From positions 62,001-126,000 of the forward strand of contig WNNJ02002011.1 in the NCBI GenBank assembly GCA_012934845.2: a stretch of 64,000 bases of DNA, written 5' to 3'. The position numbers and the translations under genes were made by a program. The notes beneath the pieces are model-generated. The model worked only from the letters and a program-made list of their open reading frames with translations, was not told the DNA's origin and ran no database searches. Origin of the DNA: Pomphorhynchus laevis. Lineage: Eukaryota > Acanthocephala > Palaeacanthocephala > Echinorhynchida > Pomphorhynchidae. The first letter of the stretch is position 1. Each line of letters opens with the position of its first letter. This document shows, one piece after another, positions 54,101-64,000 of the stretch.

Positions 54101-54839
54101 TGCATTTTTATAAATAAATAAAAATAGATTTTATTAACAATAACAACCGATAAGAAAGAAAACAACGAAGCAGCATAAAAAACAGCGATCAAGTAGTGCA
54201 CATATCAATATTCTTGTCGACGACTTTTGTATCATCTTCTACAACACTCACGGCTTCAGGTTTAGAGAAATCTGAGCACACGGTCGCACCAGCGCGCCGC
54301 CTTCAGTTTGAACCATTCGGGTAATCTCACCCCCTAAGAGTCCAGTCGAAGCGGACTATGGTCGGCAATCTCGAGATAAGTAGCTTGAGAAACCTTAGTC
54401 TTTGCTCTGGGGACGTCCTCTAGAGAAGAAGACTAATCCCGAGATAGCCTAAGTACCCAAAGGCGTACTTGAGTATTCTATTCAATGATAGATGTCGAGG
54501 CCGTTTCAGAGGTCACCCAGCTCTCAGAATACGTTTAAGTCTATGTAGGTCAGCTTTCGCCGACCAATTCACCGAAATGGTGAACCCCAGATATTATTCT
54601 TGACTCGTGAAGACGGGTAGTGGTTGAGGCTGCAAAATGGAGGAAAGTGCAGAGAGTGCTAGTTACTTAAGCTTCTTTTTGGTGACAGAGGCGCCATGAA
54701 AGACAACCACCTGCGATTTTTCGGAGTTTAAAATAAGATTGGATGTTGGCAACTGATCTTTTAATCTTAACAAGAAACACTTGATGTCCGAGACAACATC
54801 TTTGCATCTGCGTTTTGAAAACATGGCGTGTTATCATCA

Positions 54840-55793
54840 GCGTATACCACATGAAGCTAGCAAGATATAATATAGGAAAATAGGAGAACCTTGTGGCACA
54901 CCTGTAATGGGGTAGAACTGACGTGCATCATGGTCGTATTCATAGTAGAAACGATTGGTGTACATCAATATCTTCACCCTGTTAACAATTCTCACAGGTA
55001 GCCCGAAGGACCTGAGAGAGAAGATAACGAAGGGAATAGAAAAGGCGGTAAAATTCAGCAGAAAAATTAAGAGAAATAGCTACAGCAAGCTGATGACTGT
55101 TATCCTTACAAAACTGGTGCACTTCACCAATTGCTGAATGGACCGAGCGACCTTTGACAAACCCATGAGAACTCGGTGGGATCAAATTAATCTTACTTAA
55201 ATGATCGCCGAATAGGCCCCAGGTCTTTAGGACATGAAACCGGATTTCGATTAGGTAAACATATTCTACGACTGATGTTGATGCCGGCTTCATCGGATGG
55301 TGAGGCTAATAGTATTATGACGGCCACTTCTCTTCTTTGATCGGCTGTCAAAAGCTGACAAATCTGAGAAGAGGGTGGATTGACATTTTTGAGGTGCCCA
55401 CAAGTGATCCCCGGGAGCTAAGAATATCCGCAACGGATAAATCCCTGCTCCTGAAGTCACCCCAAGGCGGGATTGTTTGGGGAGAAGGGTGGCTTCATAT
55501 TTATGCCGGACTAGTGTTTCCTCCAAGACTTTAACAAGTCTTACGCTACCGATCCACCTCGATGCCCTCTCACGCCAGCAGACAAATTTATCTTTCCTGA
55601 ATATCTTCCAGAAGGAAGCCTGAGATGGACTAATTAGAGCAATACTCGTCCTGTTCCTACTCAGCTGGAACCTATACCTCGAACTCCAGTATTCATTAGA
55701 GAGAACCTGCATAAGGGAAGCAGAAACATTGTGAAAATGTAGCATTTTAGCTATGACCTTGAGTTTTGTCGGAGGGGCACTGTAAATGTGCAA
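54840..55793 (-). pseudogene. LINE-A ORF2 of copy A10, RT part
   Basis: 55290-55793 has MLHFHNVSASLMQVLSNEYW and KDKFVCWRERASRWIGSVRL (pre-RT linker). 54982-55293 has LIPPSSHGFVKGRSVHSAIG and LAVAISLNFSAEF (RT A box with D lost). Lower down the YADD stretch is disturbed. Broken. Confidence 0.7.
55784..55788. repeat. Target duplication AAATG, left copy
   Basis: AAATG here and at 59122-59126. Other LINE-A copies have a single ctgtaaatacgacc at this place, so the site was duplicated by the Gypsy insertion. Confidence 0.85.
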
Positions 55794-55889
55794 GGAAAGT
55801 AACTCAAGGAGTTTTATTCAATTCAAACCTAGAGTCAGTTACAAAAGCGTTAACATCTAATACAACAAAACATGTAATATTTCACAACA
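55789..55889 (-). repeat. Gypsy LTR, left (3') copy, 101 bp
   Basis: Starts TGCAAGGAAAGTAACTCAAG and ends CACAACA. About 91% identical to 59022-59121. Confidence 0.9.
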
Positions 55890-58800
55890 CTCTCCCCGTC
55901 AGCGGTAATCTTCAAGGTATTTGGGACTGTATCGTTTCCTTGATGAGCGGCGTAGTTCTTAAGTCGGTTGTACATTACTGGAGTCATTTGATTCAACACC
56001 ATTTTGACATTCATCTGTCTCTGTTTCGCATCGTTCAGGGCTTTCCTGGGTCTGCTGACTTTGAAGCACAGAGTTAGTTCCTTCGCCTTCGCTCACGGCA
56101 ATATCCCTTGCATTGACAATAGCTTCACGACCGTCATTGTACTTCACGTAGGAATAATTCGGGTTCTGTAGCAATACTTCGACTGGTTCAACAGAAGGAT
56201 CATACTTCGACTGGCAGTCGTGTTTACTGACGAAGACGTGAGATTGTTAGAATGTATTTATTTTGAGAACTTGACGGAATTGGACCCTTAAAATCGATAG
56301 CGAGTCTCTCAAATGGTCTTGTAGCTTTGATAATATGAGTTCCCTCGATTTTCAGAAAACGTGGCTTACATTCGTTGCATACATAGCAATCTTTGTATAC
56401 TCACTTGACATCCTCCACGGAGTATGGTAAGTTACGCAATTTTTATATAATTATAAAACTGACGTAAACCCGGGTGGCACAATGATTGATAAATTTCGGA
56501 AATGTTATTGACAGTGGACAAAGCGGCAGCACGAGATAGGGTGTCAGCCGTACTATTTAGTTGACTAGGACGGTACTCGATTTCAAAATTGTAACATGCT
56601 AACTCTAATCGTCATCTTTCGATCTTTTCATTTTTTATTTTGTTACCGAGCTGTCTGTTTAGCATAAATGACACCGAACGTTGGTCTGTCACTACCTTAA
56701 AAGGCCTCGGAATCAGATAATGCCTATATTTTCGCAGACTTTCGACGATAACATGTGATTCCTTTTCAACAGCAGAGTATTTCCTTTCGGTGTGTGTGAG
56801 AGTTCGCGAAAAAAGGCTACAGGTATGCCCTTATGGTTTAACGACGCTGCAATCGTCGTATGAGTCATCAGTTTCTGCAACCAAAGGTTTATTCTCGTCA
56901 ATATAGCTTAAACACGCATCTATTCCATCCTGATTCAAGCCTTCGAAATCGCGAGCCCATTCATTGTTGATCGGAAAGTTCGTCACGTTAATGAGTCGTG
57001 TGATTTTCTTCGAAAAATTGGGGAACAAACACGAGTAATGTATAAACAACCCCAATGCCCTTTTCACGGGTAAATTCTTTTGCCATCAAAGAATTTACAC
57101 AGGTAAATTATTTAATAGCAACAACCTTTCTGGATCCTGTTTTATTGTGTAGTTAGCGAATCTGTATCCTAACGTATTAATTTCACATTGACCGAATGCG
57201 CATTTACCGATGTTGTATGCCAGGCCATTAGCTTCTGCCGCATGATGGAATTTTTCGAGATTCAAATCATGTTGACCTCTTGATTTACCGCAAATTGTTA
57301 CGTTATACAGGTAAATGTAGGTGTCCTGTAATTGGTCTTTATCAACAATCATGTCCATCAGTTGTTGAAAACATGCTACGACATTTGTAACGCCAAAACG
57401 AATTCTGTTAAATTCATACAAACGTCCGTCTGCCTCAAAAGCTGTGAAATGTTTCTCTTTTTCCATGATCGGAATTTGGTGGTACGCCGATTTTAAGTCG
57501 ATATCTGAGAACACATTGTAAGAAGCAATGGAAGATACGATATTTTCAATGCTCGCAAAGGATAAACATCTAGATATGTAAAACGGTTGATTGTTTGGCT
57601 GTAGTCAATCACTAGACGCCTTTTATGTCTTTCATTTCTGGTTACTAGTACTTGAGCTCTCCAAGGCGACATTAAAGGTCTGATTATTCCATCAGACCTT
57701 TAATGTAGCATTTGTTTTATTTCGTTTTTATGAAAATAGTTCCCTCAGCTGAATGTTTTCGAGATTTTATCGCAATTGGATGAGTGTTGTGCGCAAGGTT
57801 CGCGAACAGTTTAATGATTCGATATTCGTACATTTGATTCCTGCAAGCTCAAGATTAGGCACTGTTCCATTCAGTGATATGGCGAGGCTATCGTGAAGAG
57901 ATAAAAAGTTCAGGCCGAGGATGACGTGAGCACATAATTCCGGTAAAACGTGTAGAGTCACTTTTCCATATTCTCGATCTTGGAGCTGTAAACTGATGGT
58001 TATCATTCCACATTACTAGATTTATGTATTAATGTAACCAAGATAATGTCGGATCGTTTAGGAATAATATGAACTTTCAGTTTTAAAACGATAGCAGTGC
58101 GGATGAAGTTTTCAGTACTACCTGAGTTTATCATAGCATGAAGACGAAGATCCTTAATAAGTATGGATACTGTCATTTGCTTACAGGTGATGGCATCCAA
58201 GGTATTAATAGTATTCACTTTATACGCACTTTTGTGATTAGACACACACCTTTGCAAAATGACCGACTTTTCTGCAATTGTTGCATGTTGCATCACGAGC
58301 TAGACAAGCACTCCTATGATGTTTTACTAAACCACCGCAAAATAAACATTTCCAGTGTCTTCGAACGGCTGCAATCGTTTGATTGTCTATTGCTGAATCT
58401 TCCACATTCTCGAAATCAATCGAAGCGATTTGTTGAGTAAGTGGATTTGAGTCAATCAAAGACGGTTTTTGTCATGCAGGCTTGAATGCTTCTGAGCGAG
58501 CTCGATCTTTAACGCCATATTGTAGGCTTCGTCTAGCGAAATACGAGGTTGTTCGAGAAGTCGTTGACGGATGAAGTTTGAGTTAATTCCCATAATGAAC
58601 ACATTTAGTAGCCCCTCGTTTCGATGTTAGTCTGCAGTAATCTCTGCGAATTGGCATTTAGTGGAAAGATGTCTTAGTTCTGACATATATTGTTCGATTG
58701 ACTCACCCTCACGTTGCTTTCGAAGCCATAACAGATGTCGCGCATATATCTTATTCACTGGTTTATCGGATAGCTCTTTTAGTTTAGCAATACATTGGTC

Positions 58801-59021
58801 ATATGTTTTGCACTCCTTAACCGATTTGTAGACTGCAGGAACGAGCATACTGAACAGTGTCGGTTTCTTTTGACTTTCTTCAGCCTCAACATGTTGCAAA
58901 AAGTAAACGAACATGTCATACCAATGCCGCCATGCGTCAGTTGCTCCAGGATCATTCGGTAAATAAGCGAGCTTGCCAGGATGAAGAATCTTTTCAATGA
59001 AAAATTTTAAATTGGATAAAT

Positions 59022-59121
59022 TGTAAGGAAAGTAACTCAAGGGGTTTATCCAATTCAAACCTAGAATCAATTACAAAAGCGTTAACATATAATACAACAA
59101 AACATGTAATATTTCATGACA
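59022..59121 (-). repeat. Gypsy LTR, right (5') copy, 100 bp
   Basis: Starts TGTAAGGAAAGTAACTCAAG and ends CATGACA, followed by the duplicated AAATG at 59122-59126. The gag frame begins right beside it. Confidence 0.9.
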
Positions 59122-59940
59122 AAATGCGACCTTTGTAAGTAGTTGAAAGGATCCCGGTAGCTTGCGATGAGAGGTAGGAATTAAATTCGGTCAAACTATC
59201 ATTCCCTATCCTGGGGAAAAGTTGGGTAGTTACCTGAAAGAAGGCCACTCTAATTGGATCATAGTGAAATCTTCTTCTAAGCAACGTATCTTCCTCTAAC
59301 CGCCTGCGTATTAGGTCATGAGAGGTGGTCAGTTGTTGACGCGACTGCTCAGTGTAGATGGGTTGTAACAACCACGCTCTATGTAGAAGTAAAATGTCGA
59401 GGAGTGAGTTTGTTGTTGAGCAATGAAAGGTTGGGGTCTGTGGTTTGTGAATAAGATAATCGCTCCTGGCTCTGCGTAGTGCTGCATTAATCCAACAACC
59501 AGTTCTGTCGTTGAACTCACTGAGTAACATGTCTATAGCCACTACCTAAAATACGGTCTAAGAGGACACGGTTCTTGTGAATCTCTCCCGGCGGGATGTA
59601 GATATTGGCTAGGCTGATGCGTTTACCGCTCTTGACAAGTACTATAACTAAACAAGACGTGGCAGGACATAAGTTTAATAAGACGGAGAATATTAAGGAG
59701 CATTTAACCTGGGTTAAAAGACCTTGGGATGACGAGGAGTGTGAGGGGTTATGTACAGAGTGAAGTGTGTAGATATACTTTGGGATAAATCGAGTAATGT
59801 CCTGCGGTAGACGGATAGACAGCGTCTCCTGAAGGATTATAATATCTGCATATCTATCAGATAGAAGCCTAAGAGCAGAAGCACCTCTCGAATTCTACTG
59901 AAGGATATTCAGTGAAACATGCTCTTGAGTACTTCCCATT
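59114..59940 (-). pseudogene. LINE-A ORF2 of copy A10, endonuclease part
   Basis: 59114-59542 reads MLLSEFNDRTGCWINAALRR, ARSDYLIHKPQTPTFHCSTT, NSLLDILLLHRAWLLQP, RRLEEDTLLRRRFHYDPIRV and SYLSSQATGILSTTYKGRI. The EFNDRTG block is the best preserved in the window. The N-terminal endonuclease block lies upstream to about 59940 in other frames. Confidence 0.75.
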
Positions 59941-60254
59941 GCGTAAATGTAACTGGGTAGGACGCCTTGCGCCTAGTCGGAACCAGATGCGGAATGGTCA
60001 CCCTTTCCACCTTCTGTTCCTAAAGGTGAAGACATTTGCCCACAGGCATTTTTTTCATTTTCCTCGTACTGGCTGAAGCCCAGATTAAGTTTTTTACAGT
60101 CTAACTTCATAGGGGTTACATTCTGAGAAGAACCTGTTAGTTTTTTTTATTTGGAAGCCTTCTTCAAATTGTTAACCTTTCCTGCTAGGGGTGAACAGAA
60201 GTACTCCGCCAGTTGATTTATCATATTCATAGTCAAGTTCTCAAAGTGTACCAT

Positions 60255-60835
60255 CTAGGCCTGATTCTTCCCTTCTATGAGTTTGAGGATTTCTGCATCA
60301 GACAGCCTGTTTTCTTTGATAGCCGAGAGAGCCTCCACAAAAGTCGTCAGTTTAGGTTTAGGGTACCTGTGCCTTTGATATTCTTTAAAATTTTTACATA
60401 TTTTTGAAGTGGCGGGGTGTCTCCTCCCGCAATTAGAGCAGTGTGGCTTATCCATGCATTTTCCAGAATGAATAGTAGAAGTCCCGCACACCCAGCATTT
60501 ATGGGTAGGGAACAACCCGACGCCTAATGCCCCCACTGGTGACACTTATTACAGTGGAGGTAGGTTAGAGAGACGGTCTCAATTAATGTAAAATTTAGGT
60601 TGTACCCCATGAAGATGTTTGAAGTCGAGATCGACCGGGTTTGCGCCACATCCACCGGTGCATTGCAGAATGCTACTGCGATGGGAAATCCTTTTTCTCC
60701 TATTTTAAACCGAACACAAGATACATTGAATTCTCTTTTTAACATTGATACATCTTCGTCGGAGAGGAATGTTGGCATATTGTTTATTTTTAACGGTGCC
60801 ATGATCAGATTAGACGAAATAGCTGCAATTTTCAC
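60255..60835 (-). pseudogene. LINE-A ORF1 of copy A10, with zinc knuckles
   Basis: 60524-60835 reads MKIAAISSNLIMAPLKINNM, FLSDEDVSMLKREFNVSCVR and NLNFTLIETVSLTYLHCNKC, then HQWGH. 60255-60545 continues in a shifted frame with CWVCGTSTIHSGKCMDKPHC, SNCGRRHPATSKIC and LSDAEILKLIEG. Cysteine pairs CNKCHQWGH, CWVC and CSNC form two or three knuckles, as in gag-like ORF1 of Jockey/I/R1-group LINEs. One frameshift divides the gene. The role is RNA binding. Confidence 0.75.
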
Positions 60836-61197
60836 ATGCGTGTCATTGAAATATTTGATATAACTCTTGGCCAGATCTGGTGTGGCATAATATATTTTTA
60901 TTTCAGACTCATAGTATTTAACACAGTTGAAGATAATTCTCTTTTTGAACTGGTCAGTAAACCCCTTAGAAAGGTGTTAAATAAACTCTGTCTTTCCAGA
61001 GGCTTTAGTAGTATAATAACCACTAAGTTAGCTAATTTTGGTACCGTGGAAGTTTCCCTTTTGGAGTGAAATTAGAAGAAGTTAAAAAACATACCGTTTT
61101 TTCTGCATTTGCTGGAGAATTGAGCATTAATTTGATTTCCTTTGATAGCAACGATGTTGTAATTCTGTATATTTTTTGATGCCTGACCAATGCATTT

Positions 61198-61225
61198 TTA
61201 AATATATAAATAAAGATTTTCTTAA
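61198..61225. repeat. Junction of two head-to-tail LINE-A copies
   Basis: On the minus strand the A11 3' end (aagaaaatctttatttatat) runs into aaaaatgcattggtcaggc, the A10 5' end. The junction at about 54085-54115 is alike: tctatttttatttatttata then aaaaatgcaacatacatgc. A third lies at about 36510. Confidence 0.7.
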
Positions 61226-61567
61226 TAAATGGAGACAAGGTAATAAATGTCAGACAATTAAAAAAGAAGAAAACACGTCAAAAATTTTCTTCTAATCAAT
61301 CTATTGTAGTCTTCGTCTTCATGGCCTCAGGTACAGTGGAATCTGAGCCCTCCAGCCAATCCAACACCATCCTCTGGCTGAACCACCCGGGGTCTTTCAC
61401 CCCCGAAGAGTCTAATCGAGGCGGACTACGCCGGGTAAACGAGAGATGAGCAGCTTGAGAAACCTTAGCCTTTGCTCTGGGATACGTCCTCTAGAGAAGA
61501 AGCCTAATCCCGAGATAGCCCAAGTGGCCCAGAGGCGCACCGGAATTTTCCCATTTAATGACAGATG

Positions 61568-63106
61568 CTAGGCCCGTTTCAGGGCCAACCTAGTTCTCTT
61601 CAGGATACGTTTAAGTCTATCCAGGTCGGCTTTCGCCGACCAGTTCACCGAAACAGTAAACCCCAGGTATTTTACTCGACTCGTTACGGTAGGAAGTGAT
61701 TGATTAGTCAAAATGCAGGAGAGTGCAGAGAGTGCTAATCTCTTAAGTTTTTGCTTCGTAGCAGGGGTGCCATGAAAGACGACCACATGCGATTTAGCGG
61801 AGTTTAAAACAAAGTTAAACTTTGGCAACTGGTCTTTTAATCTTAAAAAGAATCGGCTGATGTCCGATACTACGTCTTTACACCTGCGTCAAGAAAACAT
61901 GGCTGTGGTCTCATCAGCATATACCACTAGACGTTGTTCGCGTTTAAATTTTTTAAAGAGCACAATGGAAGCAGCAAGATATAAGATAGGAGAGAGGGGA
62001 GCCTTGAGGCACACCCGTAACAGGGAAGAACTGGCGCGCATCAGGGTCGTCTTCATAAAAAATCGCTTGGTGTACAGCAGTATCTCTGCTCTGTTAACAA
62101 TTCTCGCAGGCAACCCAAGGGACCTGAGAGAAGAGATAGCAAAGGGAAAGGAGATGGGTCAAATGCAGCGGCAAAATAAAGGAAAACAGCCACGGCTAGC
62201 TGATGACTGCTCTCCTGACAAAACTGATGCACTTCACCAACTGCTGAATGGACCGAGCGACCTTTGACTAATCCATGGAAACCAGGTGGGATTAAATTTC
62301 GCATACTCAGATGATTGTGGATTCTACGCGCAAGCGCTTTTTCGTAGATCGAGACGAGGGAATTTTGAATCGATATGGGCCGCAGATCTTTAGGACAAGA
62401 GACCGGATACCTTGGTATAAAAATTCTCCTGCTTATATTGATGCCGGCCACATCGAATGGGGTGGCTAACAGCATTGTGAGGGCAACCTCTCTTCTTTGT
62501 TTGACTGTCAAATGTTGATAGACACGAGAAGATAGTGGAGCGGCGGATTTGGAGGTGCCCAGAAGGGGCTTCCAGGCATTGAGAATATCTGTGACAAATA
62601 AGTATCTACTACTGAAGTCTCCCCAACGCGGGATTAGTTGCGGTGATTTAATGGCTCCATAATTGTGTAGGGATACTGACTCCTCCAAAACTTGGTCAAG
62701 ACCTATATTACCAATCCAACCCAATGCCCTTTCCTTCCAACAGACAAACTTCTCCCTCTTGAATATCTTCCAGAAGGAAGACTTGGATGGATTAAGGGAA
62801 GCAATGTTAGCCCTATCCTTACACAGTTGGAACCTATATCTAGTGCTCCAATATTCTTTCGAGAGAACTTGCCTTGCAGAAGCAGAGAGACTGGGGAGAC
62901 GCAAAATGCTAAGATTATGTACGGAGAATAGTGGAAACAAATGTGCATAGGGATGAATCGAGTAATGTCCTTGGGGATACGGATAGACGGCTACCCCTGA
63001 AGGACTATAATATCTGCATCTCTACCAGATAGAAGTCTAAGGGCATAAGCTCTTCCCGAATTTTACTGAAGGATATTCAGTAAAATAGGCTCTCGAGTAC
63101 TCTGCA
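61568..63106 (-). pseudogene. LINE-A ORF2 of copy A11, RT with deleted endonuclease
   Basis: 62053-62940 reads LRLPSLSASARQVLSKEYWS, KREKFVCWKERALGWIGNIG, RPISIQNSLVSIYEKALARR, NLIPPGFHGLVKGRSVHSAV and HQLAVAVFLYFAAAFDPSPF (the A-box D has become Y). 61889-62113 carries the YAD stretch as VVYADETTAMFS, so the second catalytic D is E. 61568-61828 has the post-RT block KYLGFTVSVNWSAKADLDRL. The start codon and first blocks (near 63106) join straight to the linker, so about 600 bases of endonuclease are gone. Two further frameshifts. Confidence 0.75.
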
Positions 63107-63111
63107 TTGTT

Positions 63112-63917
63112 TTAGGTCAGCTGTATGGGATTGCCACATCCATAGACGTAGCCAGGGGTGTAAGGGTTACCCTCTCCCCCACTAAAGCTATCCAGAGTGG
63201 GCACTTTCCCACGGGGATTATCTTCATTTCCCTGGGAGGCCTGTTGTAGCAATTTTCCAATCTTCAATGGAGGAACAGAGTGATTGGCTCCACCTCTTTT
63301 CTTCGATACTGGGACGACCGGCGTTGAAATTTCAGGAGCTGTGAAAAGTGTAGCAAGCATGCTTGTTATCAGTTTCTCCATTTCCATTTTAGTAGATCTT
63401 TTGTATGAATTCAGAAGGTGTTTAATATCCATGTCTGACATACGGTTCACCAGAAAGGCTTCTGAGGCAGCCGACAGTCTGTTAGGAGTAACAGGTGGAG
63501 ACACATGATCTTTCCTGTATTTTTTGAAAAAGAACACTTTCTAGAACAGTCAGTGAAGACCCCTTTACAATTCGCGCATTTGGGAGAAACAACGCATTTC
63601 TCCCCTTTTGGTAATTAGCTGCAGGAGTCCATGGAGCATACTCCGCAGATATGAGCCGAGCAGAAAGCAACTGGAATCGGGAAACAATTCTTGTCTTTCA
63701 GAGTCCTAACATTCGAGAGTTTGAACAAGGATTTTAGAGCTTGAAGGTCATCATCTTCCAGATGAGGAGGGAAGTTCGATATTCTCAAGGTCGAGAGAAT
63801 AGGTTTATGCTCGATCATTCCAAGACCATTGAGATTACGCTTGCACATATTAACGTAATCAGTTGCTAATTCATTGGTAGCAAATGAGATTTTAATAGTT
63901 GAGTCATACATTTTCAC
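63112..63917 (-). pseudogene. LINE-A ORF1 of copy A11
   Basis: 63615-63917 has MYDSTIKISFATNELATDYV, LNGLGMIEHKPILSTLRISN and LQALKSLFKLSNVRTLKDKN. 63112-63537 has RMSDMDIKHLLNSYKRSTKM, a likely helix, and the conserved end GNEDNPRGKVPTLDSFSGGE. The zinc-knuckle zone in between (63540-63615) is out of frame. Matches A3, A7 and A10. Confidence 0.7.
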
Positions 63918-64000
63918 AGAAATAAAAATAATCCTGTTAGGATAATCACTTACAAACCTTCTTAGAAATATTGATAAGAGCTTATGTCGCTCTTGAGGCT

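Larger units (their letters stand above)
55789..59121 (-). mobile_element. Ty3/Gypsy copy with about 100-bp LTRs, fossil, inside LINE-A
   Basis: Bounded by direct repeats 55789-55889 and 59022-59121 (TG...CA) and a 5-bp duplication AAATG. Read on the minus strand, parts in order: gag (58627-59070, DAWRHWYDMFVYF, LRKQREGESIEQYM), zinc knuckles (58238-58459, CNNCRKVGHFAKVC), protease region (57767-58296, INSGSTENFI, VILGLNFL), RT (57095-57514, DIDLKSAYHQIPI, RFGVTNVVACFQQLMD), RNase H (56713-57067), part of the integrase (DFKGPIP, near 56270) and a C-terminal tail (55959-56174). The element is broken with several breaks. The LTRs differ at about nine of 100 positions, so it is clearly older than the copy at 10.6 kb. 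Confidence 0.9.
54100..61204 (-). mobile_element. LINE-A copy A10, split by a Gypsy element
   Basis: Minus strand: 5' end at about 61200, ORF1 at 60255-60835, ORF2 start at about 59940, endonuclease at 59114-59542, then the Gypsy insertion 55789-59121, then linker and RT (55793-54840), post-RT region and tail to 54110. The LINE frame is interrupted exactly at the AAATG duplicated by the Gypsy. At both ends it abuts another LINE-A copy (A11 and A9), head to tail. Confidence 0.85.
61205..64000 (-). mobile_element. LINE-A copy A11, cut by window edge
   Basis: Minus strand: ORF1 at 63112-63917, ORF2 from about 63106 with most of the endonuclease missing near 62940, RT at 61568-62940, tail and 3' end at about 61205. 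The RT region has the longest open LINE-A frame in the window (295 codons). Confidence 0.85.

Noticed and set aside
1-64000. CRISPR array, operons, tRNA or rRNA genes
   Set aside because: No regular spacer-repeat array, no prokaryotic gene arrangement and no cloverleaf or rRNA-like sequence was noticed while reading. The window is eukaryotic.

Overview
The window looks like repeat-dense, AT-rich nuclear DNA of an arthropod, most likely an insect. The evidence is the mix of element families: APE-type LINEs, L2/CR1-like LINEs, Ty3/Gypsy elements with very short LTRs, two kinds of Penelope-like element and a hAT transposon. The only recognisable host gene is a LEPROT/Vps55-type membrane protein. 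I saw no bacterial operons, rRNA, tRNA or CRISPR. Most coding potential belongs to broken transposons.

Layout. 1-2.8 kb: a + strand copy of LINE-A, the family that dominates the window. 3.7-8.0 kb: a nearly complete but frameshifted L2/CR1-like LINE (ORF1 with a zinc-finger remnant, ORF2 with endonuclease and reverse transcriptase). 8.0-15.2 kb: an old Gypsy element containing a small L2 fragment and a much younger Gypsy copy (10.6-13.0 kb) with identical 84-bp LTRs and a perfect 5-bp target duplication. 16.0-18.1 kb: a 5'-truncated L2 copy whose ORF2 is still open over more than 650 codons. 18.1-27.7 kb: mostly single-copy AT-rich DNA with a foldback repeat (19.8-20.0 kb), a possible decayed hammerhead motif (19.3 kb) and the LEPROT-like gene (23.7-24.1 kb). 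27.7-31.1 kb and 41.5-45.0 kb: Penelope-like pieces in both orientations, plus an unknown cysteine-rich membrane ORF at 29.2-29.6 kb. 39.0-40.0 kb: a second Penelope type with a GIY-YIG endonuclease. 48.7-50.4 kb: a broken hAT transposon.

From 31.4 kb to the right edge LINE-A recurs ten more times, mostly on the minus strand. Several copies sit head to tail, each new 3' end meeting the next 5' end at a short TTTA-rich tail. One of them is split by a Gypsy copy with about 100-bp LTRs and its own 5-bp target duplication.

How the parts relate: the L2 elements, LINE-A, Penelope elements and Gypsy elements each encode their own copying machinery, and most copies here are dead. The nesting gives a relative order: old Gypsy, then L2 and young Gypsy inside it; LINE-A, then Gypsy inside LINE-A. 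The most unusual things seen are the head-to-tail LINE-A array, the foldback element whose outer end is a 22-bp tandem array, perfect hairpins at Penelope copy junctions, and the ultra-short LTRs. The strongly one-sided, nested transposon content resembles a piRNA cluster, but that is inference.
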